Part shown: positions 20,351 to 29,427 of the stretch, piece after piece
How the letters are laid out: every line of letters begins with the position of its first letter
Position numbering within the stretch: the stretch's first letter is position 1
Assembly: GCA_027577415.1 (NCBI GenBank)
Contig: JANBQS010000074.1
Span: 1-40,560, forward strand
Origin: Coemansia sp. RSA 922
Taxonomy: Eukaryota; Kickxellomycota; Kickxellomycetes; Kickxellales; Kickxellaceae
Direction of reading: 5' to 3'
DNA length: 40,560 bases
Position numbers and translations under genes: made by a program
Notes under the pieces: generated by a model
The model's input: only the letters and a program-made list of their open reading frames with translations
Told to the model about the DNA's origin: nothing
The model's database searches: none

Positions 20351-20454
20351 ACCATTCCTATTGCGCTTATTGTAGGCGCTGGAGGAAAATCTTTTTTGCT
20401 CCCCCTCATCCAGCTCTCAATTGGGTGTAATAAGCCACCAAATCAAATTGTCTC
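20351..20454 (+). promoter_or_regulatory. Family A promoter block (A3)
   Basis: Box 1 (accattcctattgcgcttat, from 20351) and box 2 (ctctcaattggg ... gtgtaataagccacc ... aaattgtctc, 20414-20454) are nearly identical to the blocks at 13166-13254 and 26001-26102. The interval between the boxes is less conserved, so the boxes themselves appear to be under constraint or recently duplicated. Confidence 0.6.
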
Positions 20455-20581
20455 AAAAAAGATGCATGTTGTCAGAAGAAGTGAAAACTCTTCCACTTCC
20501 CTTAATTTTCATTTTCACTTTCATTTTCTGCTTCATTATTTCTCCATCTACAAATCCCAGTTATAATAGACGCCCAACGAC

Positions 20582-21049
20582 ATGGACTATTTGGTACTAC
20601 TTGAGACCAACGATGACATCGGGAATGGAATACAAGCCAGTAGTCAGTGGCAAAGATCTGGAGCGGATTTCCTAAACACGCAGGGCTACAACATACCTGA
20701 GAACTGTCGATATGTATGTTCTTCAGCTATATCCCCAAAGAGACTATTGTTTGGAAAGGGCGTCGACCATCACGAAGGGAATGAGGAATACGCTGACGAG
20801 GATACAAAACTGGTGGTACTGCTTATGACAGATGGGAGATGGAGGCTCGTAAAAGATAGGATATTTATAGAATCTCGCTGCTCATACATTTTACGTAATT
20901 ATGTGCGTATCAGGGGTAAGCCGCCAGTAACACTAACATGCATGGAATGTGAACATGGCGTTCCGAATCCGAAGAGCGCATGTGCAGAGAACTGCCCATG
21001 CTGTCAGCCATGTCGACCAACACAGCCGCCCCTATCGGATGCTCTTTAG
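20582..21049 (+). CDS. Small-protein family A, member A3 (155 aa)
   Basis: Starts MDYLVLLETNDDI at 20582, as in A5. Core blocks in order: GADFLNTQGYNIP, LLFGKGV, TKLVVLLMTDGRWRLVKD, RSYIL-like CSYILRNYVRI, then the cluster CMECEHG ... CAENCPCC with the family spacing C-x2-C-x-H-x8-C-x2-N-C-P-C-C. No signal peptide or TM. It is the plus-strand partner of a convergent pair with B2 (21326-21460), the same arrangement as A5 with B1. Intact and likely functional; product unknown. The Cys/His pattern suggests metal binding. Confidence 0.7.
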   Translation: MDYLVLLETNDDIGNGIQASSQWQRSGADFLNTQGYNIPENCRYVCSSAISPKRLLFGKGVDHHEGNEEYADEDTKLVVLLMTDGRWRLVKDRIFIESRCSYILRNYVRIRGKPPVTLTCMECEHGVPNPKSACAENCPCCQPCRPTQPPLSDAL

Positions 21050-21325
21050 GTCTGTCGATAAAAGGTAATATAGTTGCTGCTACTATAGCTTATTTGTTGT
21101 CATTGAAAAAATAACATTCTCATGAAGCGACAATAAAATCAGCCAAATTAAAGCCTTAGACTACCAAGATTACTTGAACATGGCTGCAATTTCACTGAAG
21201 ATTGGCAGTCATACGAGTGTAAGACATTCATAGCCTCTGCATTGCTATTACTCTTCAAGTGTGAGTCAATCACATTTATTGCTAGGATAGTTAGAGAAAA
21301 GCAAATAGGAAGATTAACCATTGAA

Positions 21326-21460
21326 CTAGCACCTGTATTCTGATGAAGCTGTATTGGATCTGAACCGAGATACAATAGTGCCGCACTGTGTCTCACAGGG
21401 ATCCTCAATTATATTGTCATGATTACAACGAGTGTGAAATGTAGGCCTTGTTTTGCACAT
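21326..21460 (-). CDS. Small Cys-rich family B, member B2 (44 aa, short or truncated)
   Basis: Begins ATG TGC at 21460 and reads 44 codons to TAG 21328-21326. Cysteines fall at positions 2, 12, 22 and 26, exactly as in B1 and B3, with His14 as in B3. The last residue, Cys44, corresponds to the first Cys of the C-x2-C pair that follows in B1 and B3, so this copy stops in mid-motif and lacks the acidic tail. It may be a nonsense-truncated pseudogene or a short functional form. A TATTAAA box about 100 bp upstream (near 21559-21565, minus) and a 39-bp promoter segment (21564-21602) match those of B1. It faces A3 tail to tail. Confidence 0.5.
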   Translation of the reverse strand: MCKTRPTFHTRCNHDNIIEDPCETQCGTIVSRFRSNTASSEYRC

Positions 21461-21605
21461 AGTCGATGGACTTGGATGGATAGTTGAGTTGGGATAGTTG
21501 TATTGAGATTTCCTACTGGAACATAAAAATTACAATGAAAATGTGGGGGTCTGATGGTGTTTAATAGGTGGTTGTTTAAAAATTTTATACTGTAAACGCC
21601 AACAC

Positions 21606-21893
21606 GTTTATGTCTTTGGCGACGGAGACGACTACTTTGACGACAACACCGAGGTACTAGTGCTAAATATGACAAACGGCGATTGGAGTATAGTCACCGA
21701 CAAGCGTAAAATAGCACATCGCCGCGCACATATTATGAATGGACATGTGCGTATCAAGGGACGCCGTTTGATTTCTGGTTCCTGTGGCAAGTGTCACCAT
21801 GTCATTCCAAGGATTCTTGGTCCATGCACCGAAAACTGCCCATGCTGCTCGTCGCACGAACCAAATGCATCCACACCTCTGGAGGAAGAGTAA
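21606..21893 (+). pseudogene. Family A 3' fragment A4, duplicate of the end of A1
   Basis: The block 21605 to about 22045 is nearly identical to A1 and its 3' flank (12731 to about 13172). The frame VYVFGDGDDYF ... CGKCHHV ... CTENCPCC ... TPLEEE is open and intact, but the N-terminal half is absent. The only in-frame ATG near the start is internal (21669). The left breakpoint joins it directly to the minus-strand promoter of B2, so no normal A promoter serves it. A truncated protein from the internal ATG cannot be excluded. Confidence 0.7.
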
Positions 21894-22112
21894 ATTATAT
21901 TTTGAAAGCACATGTTCAACTATTGTCTCCAATCCAATATAGTGTCATGTCGAACTGTAATTACACTATATGACTGCACCGGGTATGTGGATGTTGCTTC
22001 AGCTATTACCTGGTCTGTAAACAAAGCAATGGCTTTCCACTTTCCCATCGACGCCATATGAAAACCATATCTCTCAGGTTTGGTATCTCTTTAAGTTACA
22101 CTACTTGTCTCA

Positions 22113-22860
22113 CTACCAGGCTTGCTCTTGGCACAACATGGAGTGGGCAAAAACAAGACCACGTGAGTAGTACAGATACGTGGAGTACGCTTGAGCCGCC
22201 ATTTGTGCTACAAGATGCTCAAGTGATTCTTGCATAATGCTGAGGTAAAGTCCCCTCGCCATGTCAAACTGTGGCCATATCTCGTTGTCTGTGGTCATGC
22301 TCAAGAATAAACATGATGTGATGCACCAGGCTGTAGTATGAACAATGCTGTAATTTTCAAAAGGTTATTTTTAGCCTATTCCACTTCAGTTTGAGGGCTT
22401 ACCTATCATTTAGATAAGAGACAGCCTTTATGTCAGCTGATAACATGACAGACGTGCTAATTGTAGCCATGGAAGATGACTGGTAAAATAGATAACACCC
22501 ACCATTCCAAGGATTTCTGATATTGTAGGCGACATTAGTAAGCCCTGGGGTGTGGCAATTATCTTGTCAGGAACCTTCCACAGTATGTCGGCTGACCACG
22601 CCATACTTAGCAAAATAGTTCTTTGGTGGGGACTGCCATATCCACAAAATGTTATCTTGTCGTAATCAAGTCAGTTATAAACAATGTGCTTATTTCTCTT
22701 GCATAAGCTGCAATTTTGACAAGTTTATTGCCGCAATAACAAGGAGCTTCAGGTGGGACGCTTTCTGCAACTAAGAATTTCACATGACAAGTATGCTTTA
22801 TTGTGACAATAACAAAAGATATGTCGGAATCAAAGACACAGACTGTACTCCATGTGTTGG
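22113..22860 (-). pseudogene. Decayed or multi-exon gene of unknown function
   Basis: On minus, a long coherent reading can be followed from about 22860 to TAG 22115-22113. It needs one frameshift near 22657, passes one in-frame TGA near 22574, and crosses a credible 55-nt intron (22402-22348, AG|GTAAGC ... TTACAG). Coding segments include QSPPKNYFAKYGVV, then GLTNVAYNIRNPWNGGCYLF, SADIKAVSYLND before the intron and FDMARGLYLSIMQESLEHL after it. No convincing initiation codon was found at the 5' end. I do not recognise the family. It is either a pseudogene or a gene with more introns than I can place. Confidence 0.35.
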
Positions 22861-22876
22861 CTCTTTCTGTCGACCC

Positions 22877-22886
22877 CTCTATATAA
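22877..22886. promoter_or_regulatory. TATA box before B3
   Basis: The sequence ctatataagc lies 65-75 bp before the B3 start codon and is followed by a pyrimidine-rich stretch ending at the ATG. TATATA is symmetrical, so it could in principle also serve the minus-strand reading described at 22113-22860. Confidence 0.5.
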
Positions 22887-22950
22887 GCCGCAAAAGAACT
22901 GACAAAATTTTAGATAGACCACTCACTCCTCTTTTCCTTTTTTTAATACT

Positions 22951-23256
22951 ATGTGCAATATAGCAGATGTTAGATATAGTGACTGTGTCCACCCTGGCCA
23001 GCTTACCTTTCCGTGTGGCAAGCAGTGTTTAACGTACACCTAACTAGATAAAATATTGGACGCAGATGGTAAATGTTATAACTGCAATAACCCACCGGCT
23101 AACTCCAACGATTCAACGGTGCCAATGGGACCCACTCGTTCGGATGAATCGATGCATTCTGCTCATTCGGATGTGTCCATGTATTCTGCTTATTTGGATG
23201 TCTCTATGGACTCGGATGTCAGCATGGTAGTCATGAGTGCTATGCAGGTGAATTAG
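22951..23256 (+). pseudogene. Small Cys-rich family B, member B3, one nonsense codon
   Basis: A 102-codon frame begins MCNIADVRYSDCVH and shows Cys 2, 12, 22, 26 and a C-x2-C pair (KCYNC, 42 and 45). A Ser/Asp-rich tail follows, with a repeating (A/S)HSDVSM-like unit, ending MQVN. A single TAA at 23041-23043 (codon 31) interrupts an otherwise intact frame. No indels are seen, so the loss is probably recent, unless the codon is read through. The TATA box and leader are intact. The next Met in frame is too late to restore the Cys cluster. Confidence 0.65.
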
Positions 23257-23742
23257 CCTCATTGACCAACTGCCAGAAATTTATTGGCAAGGGTAAATTC
23301 AACTTACTATCTTTTTACCAGTGTACAAATGAATTAGTGCCAAATAATAGTGGAAAATTGTGAAACAAAAAATATCTCCTTGACTATCCTTCAAAAGGCA
23401 GGAAAGGTGAGGCTATAAATACTAGAACCAACATGGACACTGATCTGCGTTATTGGCTTTCCACACTGATATCACAGTGTTGACGCGGCCTACAGACAAG
23501 CTTTGCTTTGATATCTGACTTTATTTCACTCTATACTAACATGGCTGATTATCACTGCCGCAAAGCTGGAAATAAACTAAGCCTTGTCACTTTTGAAGGC
23601 TTGGCAAATTGATTTATTGTCTGATAGTTTTAACTAATCAGTGGTTCATATGTTGAGATTGGGCAGGATGGCGCTATGGAAAACGAGAGCACAGAAAGCC
23701 CTGACCCTACTGAGGACGAGTTCTCGTCAGAGGACTTTCAAT
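23257..23742 (+). pseudogene. Possible further decayed small gene (B-like architecture)
   Basis: A TATA box (ggctataaatac, 23412-23423) is followed about 125 bp later by ATG 23541. That frame gives 23 codons before a stop. After three more stops the same frame runs into a strongly acidic Ser/Glu tail (MENESTESPDPTEDEF) ending TAA at 23740-23742. The TATA box plus acidic tail recalls family B, but the Cys positions do not line up, so membership is unproven. Confidence 0.25.
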
Positions 23743-24454
23743 AAGCTTTTATGACATGTTGGAATGGCCGAGGAGTATTTAAAGGCAAGGCAGCGCCCTA
23801 GGCGCGCCAGCTAGTGATACTCCTCAGCAAAAAATATATTCTTCTTTTCACTTATTCTTGACCCATGCTTTTCTACTCGAGCCCTTTGTTGGTGGAAATT
23901 GGAGACGTATCCAGAGCATATTCCTAAATCCTAATACTCTCAATGATGTTGCCACCCAGTCTACATAGGCAGTTGGTAAGTCTGTAGAGTCTCCTGAATT
24001 CGCTGTGATCGCTGAGTAATACTGCGATGTATCGCATCCCAATTGCTTATCATCTTCTCACACGGAGAAGCCACACCGTGTGGGTCACGTGGAGCCCCGC
24101 TAGTCGCCATGTCGCCATCCTGTGCACTATTGTCGAAGAGGGGCATTACTGGCCGCCTGTCGATCTGCCTGCAGCTTGGATCTGACATACCAGTCAGACC
24201 AAGTGCCGATTGGCCATGTCACAGTCGATCGTCGGGTGGCAGAAGAGGCATAGCGACCAACGCGGGGAACTCGTAAATTGCTGGTTCCTTGAGAATGTCT
24301 ACGCAGCTAGGCGTCATCGGTGTTGGAGATAAAGGCAAGTGCAGTGCAATATTCAGCCACGGCAAGGGCAGGTGGTGTGTGTCAACTGGCGAGGTGGGCG
24401 AGTCTACCAGACTAGAAACTATAATAAAAAAGGCAATTATAAAAACAAAAATAA
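23743..24454. other. Accessory intergenic, broken open frames
   Basis: A TATTTAAA box with a GC-rich stretch (23775-23815) looks like another plus-strand promoter. The following ATG (23864) opens only 20 codons. On minus several short frames occur (23961-24188, 24219-24515) without recognisable motifs. No gene is supported. Confidence 0.4.
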
Positions 24455-24613
24455 TTAGTGAAAAAAAACAAGGACAACAATAAAGCAACTGGGAATGAGT
24501 GCAGCCGCCAAACACATAAGAGCCTCTAGCACCAGCTTGTTGATAGCTGGAAGGCGCAAGCTGTTCCAGCAGCTGAAAAGAATCAAAAGGAGAATAACAA
24601 AGAAAAGGGGCAT
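24455..24613 (-). CDS. Possible small hydrophobic or secreted peptide (52 aa)
   Basis: On minus, a TATATAA box (about 24731-24740, gatatataaacc) precedes ATG 24613 by about 120 bp, the same spacing as in the neighbouring families. The 52-codon frame begins with a strong hydrophobic stretch (MPLFFVILLLILFSCW) like a signal peptide, and ends with a second hydrophobic segment. An alternative is that the T-rich cttttcag inside it is a splice acceptor joining a different downstream frame (to 24219). Evidence is architectural only. Confidence 0.25.
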   Translation of the reverse strand: MPLFFVILLLILFSCWNSLRLPAINKLVLEALMCLAAALIPSCFIVVLVFFH

Positions 24614-24885
24614 TCTAAAAATAAAGAAAAGAGAATTTTAGGTCGCTGCTATACTTAAAAGTATTAATAATTTGAAGTTGGAAGATATAGCTTGGAACAA
24701 TAGAAACAAGCCGACCTTGTGGCCAGGTTTATATATCCGCCAACTTGGGGTTTCTTTTCTAAAAAGAAGCATATGGAACATAAAGCGAGGAGGGTGTGTA
24801 GTCTATGAGGTTTGTTTGGGAAGTGGTGCAACCATTTCTTATAAAATCTGCGCAAAGCATGTATTTCCTGTATCCTTAGCTGCCG

Positions 24886-25431
24886 TTGAATATCGCAGAC
24901 TGTACTCAGTGGGGCAAACCTGTAGCTAAAAATATCTCACAACATATAGGTGCCGATCCTCTCTTCCCACTTGTCAAATTAAACCAATTTGGGCTGTTTA
25001 GAAAAAAGTTGGGGGCAATCATCCAGTACCATGCGCCATTAGTTGGGGCGGCAGACAAACTCATTTACCCCTAGAGTGCATTTGTCTCAAAGGAATCATT
25101 GAAAAGAATGGCAAGACCGCCGCAGTCAAAAGCACACTGACTTTGGATGCAGCAGGCAGGGAAGATCATCAGCAACACGTGGAGCCACACGTCAGTTTCC
25201 TCATTGTTTGGAAGCACTGTGACGTTTTTAATATGCCCCTCTTTGGGCTATGCGACAAAAGGAAGTTGGGGTTGAGTGGTACTTGGTTTACATTCAAAAA
25301 TTTTGATAGTCCTTGAGGCTCCGTATTCCTTGGCAGCAATGACAGGCACGTAGTAGTGCAGCTTCGAGTTTCACCTCTTTTGTTTTTTGTTGCGGGGCAC
25401 ATTCGCTTCTTTTGCGCTAGAAAGGAGTAGG
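24886..25431 (+). pseudogene. Degenerate open frame, unknown family
   Basis: A plus-strand reading starts near 24886 and runs to TAG 25072-25074. A shifted frame then continues from about 25071 through ECICLKGIIEKNGKTAAV and LIVWKHCDVFNMPLFGLC to a single TGA near 25315, and on to TAG 25429-25431. Together about 180 codons look coding-like in composition. No motif is recognised. It appears to be a gene broken by one frameshift and one stop. Confidence 0.25.
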
Positions 25432-26000
25432 GCATGGCCAGCGGCTTCTATTAACAATTCTACTACTGTGGCGATGTCTTCTTACACAGTTTGCAGTTAA
25501 TGCAATGGCCGGAGCTGTTTTCTTAGGTTTCATCCATTAATTTTTATCTTGTCAGCGTCGAAAATAAGAAAAACAATGGAGGCTAATAGCCAACAAAAAA
25601 ATAATCAGGGTTGTCTTCTATAGTGCTAAATGTACATTGAGGCGTATCGGAGTTCTCGTTATTAGTGACCTAGTTAGAAATGCTTGCAAGCGCAGTTTCA
25701 TTAGTGGAATGGTGTGTGGCAAAGTATTGTACAGACATGCTCAGGGTGTTGACTTTCTTTCTCCTCGCCTTGTCATCGTCTCTTGCTTTTACCTAAATAA
25801 TCTTGGTTGACTGTATCGAAGTCTAAACAAGTAGCTTATCTTGAAAGGCTGAATATTGCTAGGGTATCTATCTCTGCACTTTGTGTGTGATTTGGTGATG
25901 TAGCATGAGGTCCAACTGCTCGTTTGCTTTTGTACTCACATTTCCTCGTCAGATACTCTGGCATGTGAACATAACAATGCCTGTCAAATTTCCTTCAGCC
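25432..26000. other. Intergenic, duplicated A-module flank
   Basis: No gene seen. From about 25760 the sequence resembles 20080-20330 upstream of A3, including aaacaagt(a/g)gcttatc followed by tgaaa. This shows that the duplicated unit extends well upstream of the promoter boxes. Confidence 0.5.
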
Positions 26001-26102
26001 ACCATTCTTATTGCGCTTATTGTATGCACTCTAGGAAAATATTTTTCTCCCCTCATCCAACTCTCAATTGAGTGTAATAAGCCACCAAATCAAATTGTCT
26101 CT
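26001..26102 (+). promoter_or_regulatory. Family A promoter block (A5)
   Basis: Box 1 (accattcttattgcgcttat, from 26001) and box 2 (ctctcaattgag ... gtgtaataagccacc ... aaattgtctc, 26061-26102) match the A3 block almost base for base. Box 2 ends about 100 bp before the A5 start. Confidence 0.6.
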
Positions 26103-26203
26103 CGTTGTCAAACGAGTCAAGTTTTATTCCGTTTTCCTTCGTTTCGCTTTTACTCTTCCAGACTTTCCCATCTACTAAGCAAACTCTATTTATCGCTGCC
26201 AAC

Positions 26204-26677
26204 ATGGATTTCCTAGTGCTGCTCGAGAGCTACGACCACATTGAGGAGGGAGCAGAGGCCAGCAGGCTATGGCAATCGTCCGCCACTGAGTATCTAAATA
26301 CGCAAGGCTACAACATACCCAAGAAACTGGGGGGCAGCCGTTTGTGTGATGTAACCCCCAATCGACTTTTGTTTGGCAAAAGTGTCAACTTTCACGAAGG
26401 AGACGAGTACGCTGACGAGAATACCAAGCTGGTGGTCCTTCTGATGACGGATGGCAAATGGAGGCTAGTAAAGGACAAGAAGTTTATCGAGGATCGCCGC
26501 TCGTACATCCTGAGTAGTGGTTTTGTGAACCTCAAGAGTAGACCATCAGGAAGCTTGAAGTGTGGCAAGTGTAAGCATGCAATTGCAAATGTGATCAGCC
26601 CTTGCGCAGAGAACTGCCCATGCTGCCAGACAATGCGTCCAATGCCAAGACGGCCAACATCATCGGACACAAAGTAG
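26204..26677 (+). CDS. Small-protein family A, member A5 (157 aa)
   Basis: ATG 26204 gives MDFLVLLESYDHI, aligned with A3; upstream in-frame codons belong to the leader. Blocks: SATEYLNTQGYNIPKK, LLFGKSVNFHEGDEYADEN, TKLVVLLMTDGKWRLVKDKK, RRSYIL, then CGKCKHA ... CAENCPCC with the invariant spacing. Of the members seen it is closest to A3. It pairs tail to tail with B1. Intact, no signal peptide or TM. The alternation of two short hydrophobic strands with a C-terminal Cys cluster suggests a small alpha/beta domain plus a zinc knuckle; this is inference. Confidence 0.7.
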   Translation: MDFLVLLESYDHIEEGAEASRLWQSSATEYLNTQGYNIPKKLGGSRLCDVTPNRLLFGKSVNFHEGDEYADENTKLVVLLMTDGKWRLVKDKKFIEDRRSYILSSGFVNLKSRPSGSLKCGKCKHAIANVISPCAENCPCCQTMRPMPRRPTSSDTK

Positions 26678-27038
26678 CTCTATTGACCAGACGTCGTACG
26701 AGTTTGGAGACACTATAGCTTGTTTGATGTGGTAGCTCAAGTAATAAAGCAAAGAACAAACAATAATATAGGCCTAAGTAAAGCTGTATGCCACCAGAAA
26801 AGAAACTAAACTAGACTACAATTGCACAAAGGGTTGGCACGCTTACCATGTGTGTATGGCGCCTACGGCCTCTACATCGCCACTATTTCTTAATTAAGAT
26901 TGATTGTCATTTATTGCTTCGATAGTTGGAGAAAAGCAAATAAGCAGATAAACTGTTGAACTGACTACTGTATGTTGATAAAGTCGTACTGGGGATCAAG
27001 CTGCGAAACAGGTCATAAAGTAGGTCAGACAACTCTAC
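26678..27038. other. A5-B1 shared 3' intergenic region
   Basis: No gene is seen. Part of it (about 26895-27000) is similar to 21245-21345 between A3 and B2, for instance agagaaaagcaaata / ggagaaaagcaaata. This supports duplication of the whole A-B unit, not independent placement. Confidence 0.5.
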
Positions 27039-27299
27039 TCATCTGCCATAGTATTTCGAGTAGTCCACAGCAGTTTCAGTTGATGAAGACGAATCCGAAC
27101 GATTTCGACTCGCTAGGTCTTGGGCGGCTTGTGCTGCCTCAATGGCTTTCCTTATGTCTTCCGCCTTGCATGGCGGACATTTACGCTCACTATGCTCTAC
27201 GGTATGATCCACAAATCTACCGCATTCATCAGGGCAGTAATTAACCATCGAAGTATGACATGGGCATTGAGGCCACTCATAGTGGTAGATATTGCACAT
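27039..27299 (-). CDS. Small Cys-rich family B, member B1 (86 aa)
   Basis: Start taken at ATG TGC (27299), because all family members begin MC and the upstream extension is leader. Cys at 2, 12, 14, 22, 26, 41 and 44 form a compact likely metal-binding N-domain (MCNIYHYEWPQCPCH ... YCPDEC ... KCPPC). An Ala-rich amphipathic helix (IRKAIEAAQAAQDL) and a Ser/acidic tail ending SKYYGR follow. A TATAAAAA box (minus strand, about 27416-27424) lies about 120 bp upstream. Short fungal proteins opening with MC and spaced Cys/His are common in many fungi and mostly unnamed. The only intact full-length member here. Confidence 0.65.
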   Translation of the reverse strand: MCNIYHYEWPQCPCHTSMVNYCPDECGRFVDHTVEHSERKCPPCKAEDIRKAIEAAQAAQDLASRNRSDSSSSTETAVDYSKYYGR

Positions 27300-27420
27300 C
27301 TTCAACTTGGTTAAACAAAGAGATTGTCGTGGGATATAGATGGGATAAAATGAAAGTCTGGATAGTAAGTATTCTACTGAAAAAGTAAAGCTTGAATGAG
27401 GAGGACAGAGTGAGGTTTTT

Positions 27421-27459
27421 ATAGGTGGTAGTTTAAAAAGATTATACTGTAAACGCCAA
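27421..27459 (-). repeat. Family B upstream repeat, shared with 21564-21602
   Basis: 39 bp (ataggtgg ... actgtaaacgccaa) differ at only a few positions from 21564-21602. It includes the region just upstream of the TATA box on the minus strand and marks the common promoter of B1 and B2. At the 21.6-kb copy, homology stops at the junction with A4. Confidence 0.6.
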
Positions 27460-28288
27460 TATCGAGCAACACATAGTTGGCGCAATAGAAATTGGTGTAG
27501 TAAAATGTATATCATGGAATAGAAAAGAAAGCATACTATTGTGCAATAACACTAGTGGTGTCTCTGTACGTGGTACGCATAGTGGCGTGTACTTTGTCTG
27601 CTACACACAAACAGGCAGAGTGTATGTAGCCATGTAGGTGTGCCAACTACAAGCAGCTTGTTTGGAAAACTGAGCTACATCAAACATATACGAGTAATGT
27701 CAAATGTCATCTGAGGCGCTGGACTAGATTGCATGCTCCTTGCTCAATAAGTGTCAACTCGCCATTCTGGAATAGAAACTTCAGCATTGTTTGTAAACTC
27801 TTATAGCGCAATAGCAATGCAAGAACGGGTCAGAAAACGAATACTATTTTTAGGAGCTTATTGCCAGAATAACATTTCGCTCCGTCTTGGACCTACCTTG
27901 CTCAACAGTCGCATATGTCACGTTTGCTTCAAAGAATGGTTTGGCGAAACATCTGCTCACCAACCAAACTAGGATTTTAATAAGCGGTGTATGTATATAC
28001 ACGCCTATTCAAGGAGTATGATTCGAGATTATGTGTAATTACATATAATTAATAGGTTAGCTAGATGCTAACGAGCAGTAGGTGCCCGCCCACCAACCCT
28101 GCAAGCGGCCAGAGCTATGGTCAAGTTTTTGCCAGGGGAAAGGAAAGAGAGGTGGCGCCATGTTTTTATTAAAAAAAATTCTTATAAAACTAAATGAATA
28201 TTCTGGCCTGAAAAGGACATAACCCACTTCTCGTCAGCGTCTAGCTAACCTATCAATTAAATTGGAATTCTAAAAAAGCTAAACGGTA
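27460..28288. other. Intergenic, no gene supported
   Basis: AT-rich sequence. A 73-codon plus frame (27751-27972) contains a single CHVC motif but no promoter or family match. Nothing else seen. Confidence 0.4.
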
Positions 28289-29113
28289 TTAAACCAGGCG
28301 GAACTTGAATCCATAGTCAGGGTTAGCCGACGCAGGCAGCAAAACGTCTTGCCAAATAGAAAACAAGTCCTTTCTCGTATCGTCCATATCAATGACTACG
28401 CGCATCTTATCGTCTTGCCAACAGTCAATAACGACCAACCTAAGTCTGTTAACTTTAAGGGCATCCTCAGTCAACAGTTTAAGAATGCGATTCGGCGTAC
28501 CCACAGCGATATCCACAGCAGTAGTTTTAAGCGACTTTATCTGATCGGAGATTTTAATATGCCTGCTAAACAACTTTAGCACGCCACGCTTCGACACCGG
28601 ACGCAGCCTTTTGACCAAATCGATGACTCTGAGAGCCGAGCTACTGATTACTAGGACCTGGGGTGCGCCGTGCATGACCTTATTTTTGCTCTTTCCTGTA
28701 GATACCGCAGTTTTAGCCAAATCTTCGAGGTACGAGTCAGAGGGCGCGGGAGTCGTTGTGTAGATGTGTTGCGGAAGCATTAGTTTGTCAGCTAGTTCGA
28801 GGTCGGTTATACCGGGGTGAGCCTTTTTCATGTATTTGTTCCAGGTGTCGGCTTGGTCGTTTGCTTCCGATGGAACGGTGAACTTGCTAGCTGTTGTTCC
28901 TTTTCCAGAGGGCTTGTCCGTGGTAGCCACTGTTTTAGTACGCTTGTTAAGGTTGTCGGCTTTTGCCGGTGTCTCTGATGTGCGCTTCTTAGAGGCCTTC
29001 ACTGGTTCTGGTGCATCGACTACTGCCTGGACGTCTTCACTGCCGGATACATAGTCGTTGTCTAGTGCAAAGTCATCCTCCAAGTCGTCGGCTAGTGTCC
29101 GTTTGGGCGCCAT
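28289..29113 (-). CDS. CMS1: CMS1-like ribosome small-subunit biogenesis protein
   Basis: Start at ATG 29113 (MAPKRTLADDLEDDF); a more upstream ATG would add a spurious hydrophobic leader. The 274-aa product has an acidic and Lys-rich N-terminus, then blocks typical of the Cms1/CMSS1 family: VLVISSSALRVIDLVKRLR, LFSRHIKISDQ, AVGTPNRILKLL and LRLVVIDCWQDDKM. These echo a degenerate RecA-like (DEAD-box-like) domain lacking ATPase motifs. In yeast Cms1 is a component of 90S pre-ribosomal particles, nucleolar. A C-terminal FKFRLV completes the protein. It is divergent from the ArfGAP gene. Confidence 0.85.
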   Translation of the reverse strand: MAPKRTLADDLEDDFALDNDYVSGSEDVQAVVDAPEPVKASKKRTSETPAKADNLNKRTKTVATTDKPSGKGTTASKFTVPSEANDQADTWNKYMKKAHPGITDLELADKLMLPQHIYTTTPAPSDSYLEDLAKTAVSTGKSKNKVMHGAPQVLVISSSALRVIDLVKRLRPVSKRGVLKLFSRHIKISDQIKSLKTTAVDIAVGTPNRILKLLTEDALKVNRLRLVVIDCWQDDKMRVVIDMDDTRKDLFSIWQDVLLPASANPDYGFKFRLV

Positions 29114-29427
29114 ACTGTAAAAATATAACAAATATGAAAATAAAATATGCTTGTAGTAAAGGCGAAAGAGAAAGATTATGAGGAGAGCTGTTGACACGAT
29201 GTGGATCGAAACTTTTCATAATTTTTTTCGATGGTCCTTGATCGAATCAACACTGTTGATCACGGTTCCACGTGCTTATGCACTTTTGAGACTGACGTCG
29301 AGTGTAGTGCTTGTAATCGAGTAACTGAGGCTTTATTAGCACTTTAGTATCCTCATCGTTTTTCGTCCATTCGCATACATCTCTCTTACACTACTTCTTT
29401 TATCTCTCACTCTTCTCCTTTCTTGTA
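29114..29427. other. Divergent intergenic region, CMS1-like / ArfGAP
   Basis: A 314-bp presumed bidirectional promoter. It contains ttttttcgatgg near 29225, a cacgtg E-box (ccacgtgctt, 29269-29278) and a pyrimidine-rich leader (29380-29425) before the ArfGAP start. No gene. Confidence 0.45.

Noticed and set aside
23041..23054. gtacacctaactag as a mini-intron removing the B3 stop
   Set aside because: 14 nt is far too short and removal would break the frame; a single nonsense change is simpler.
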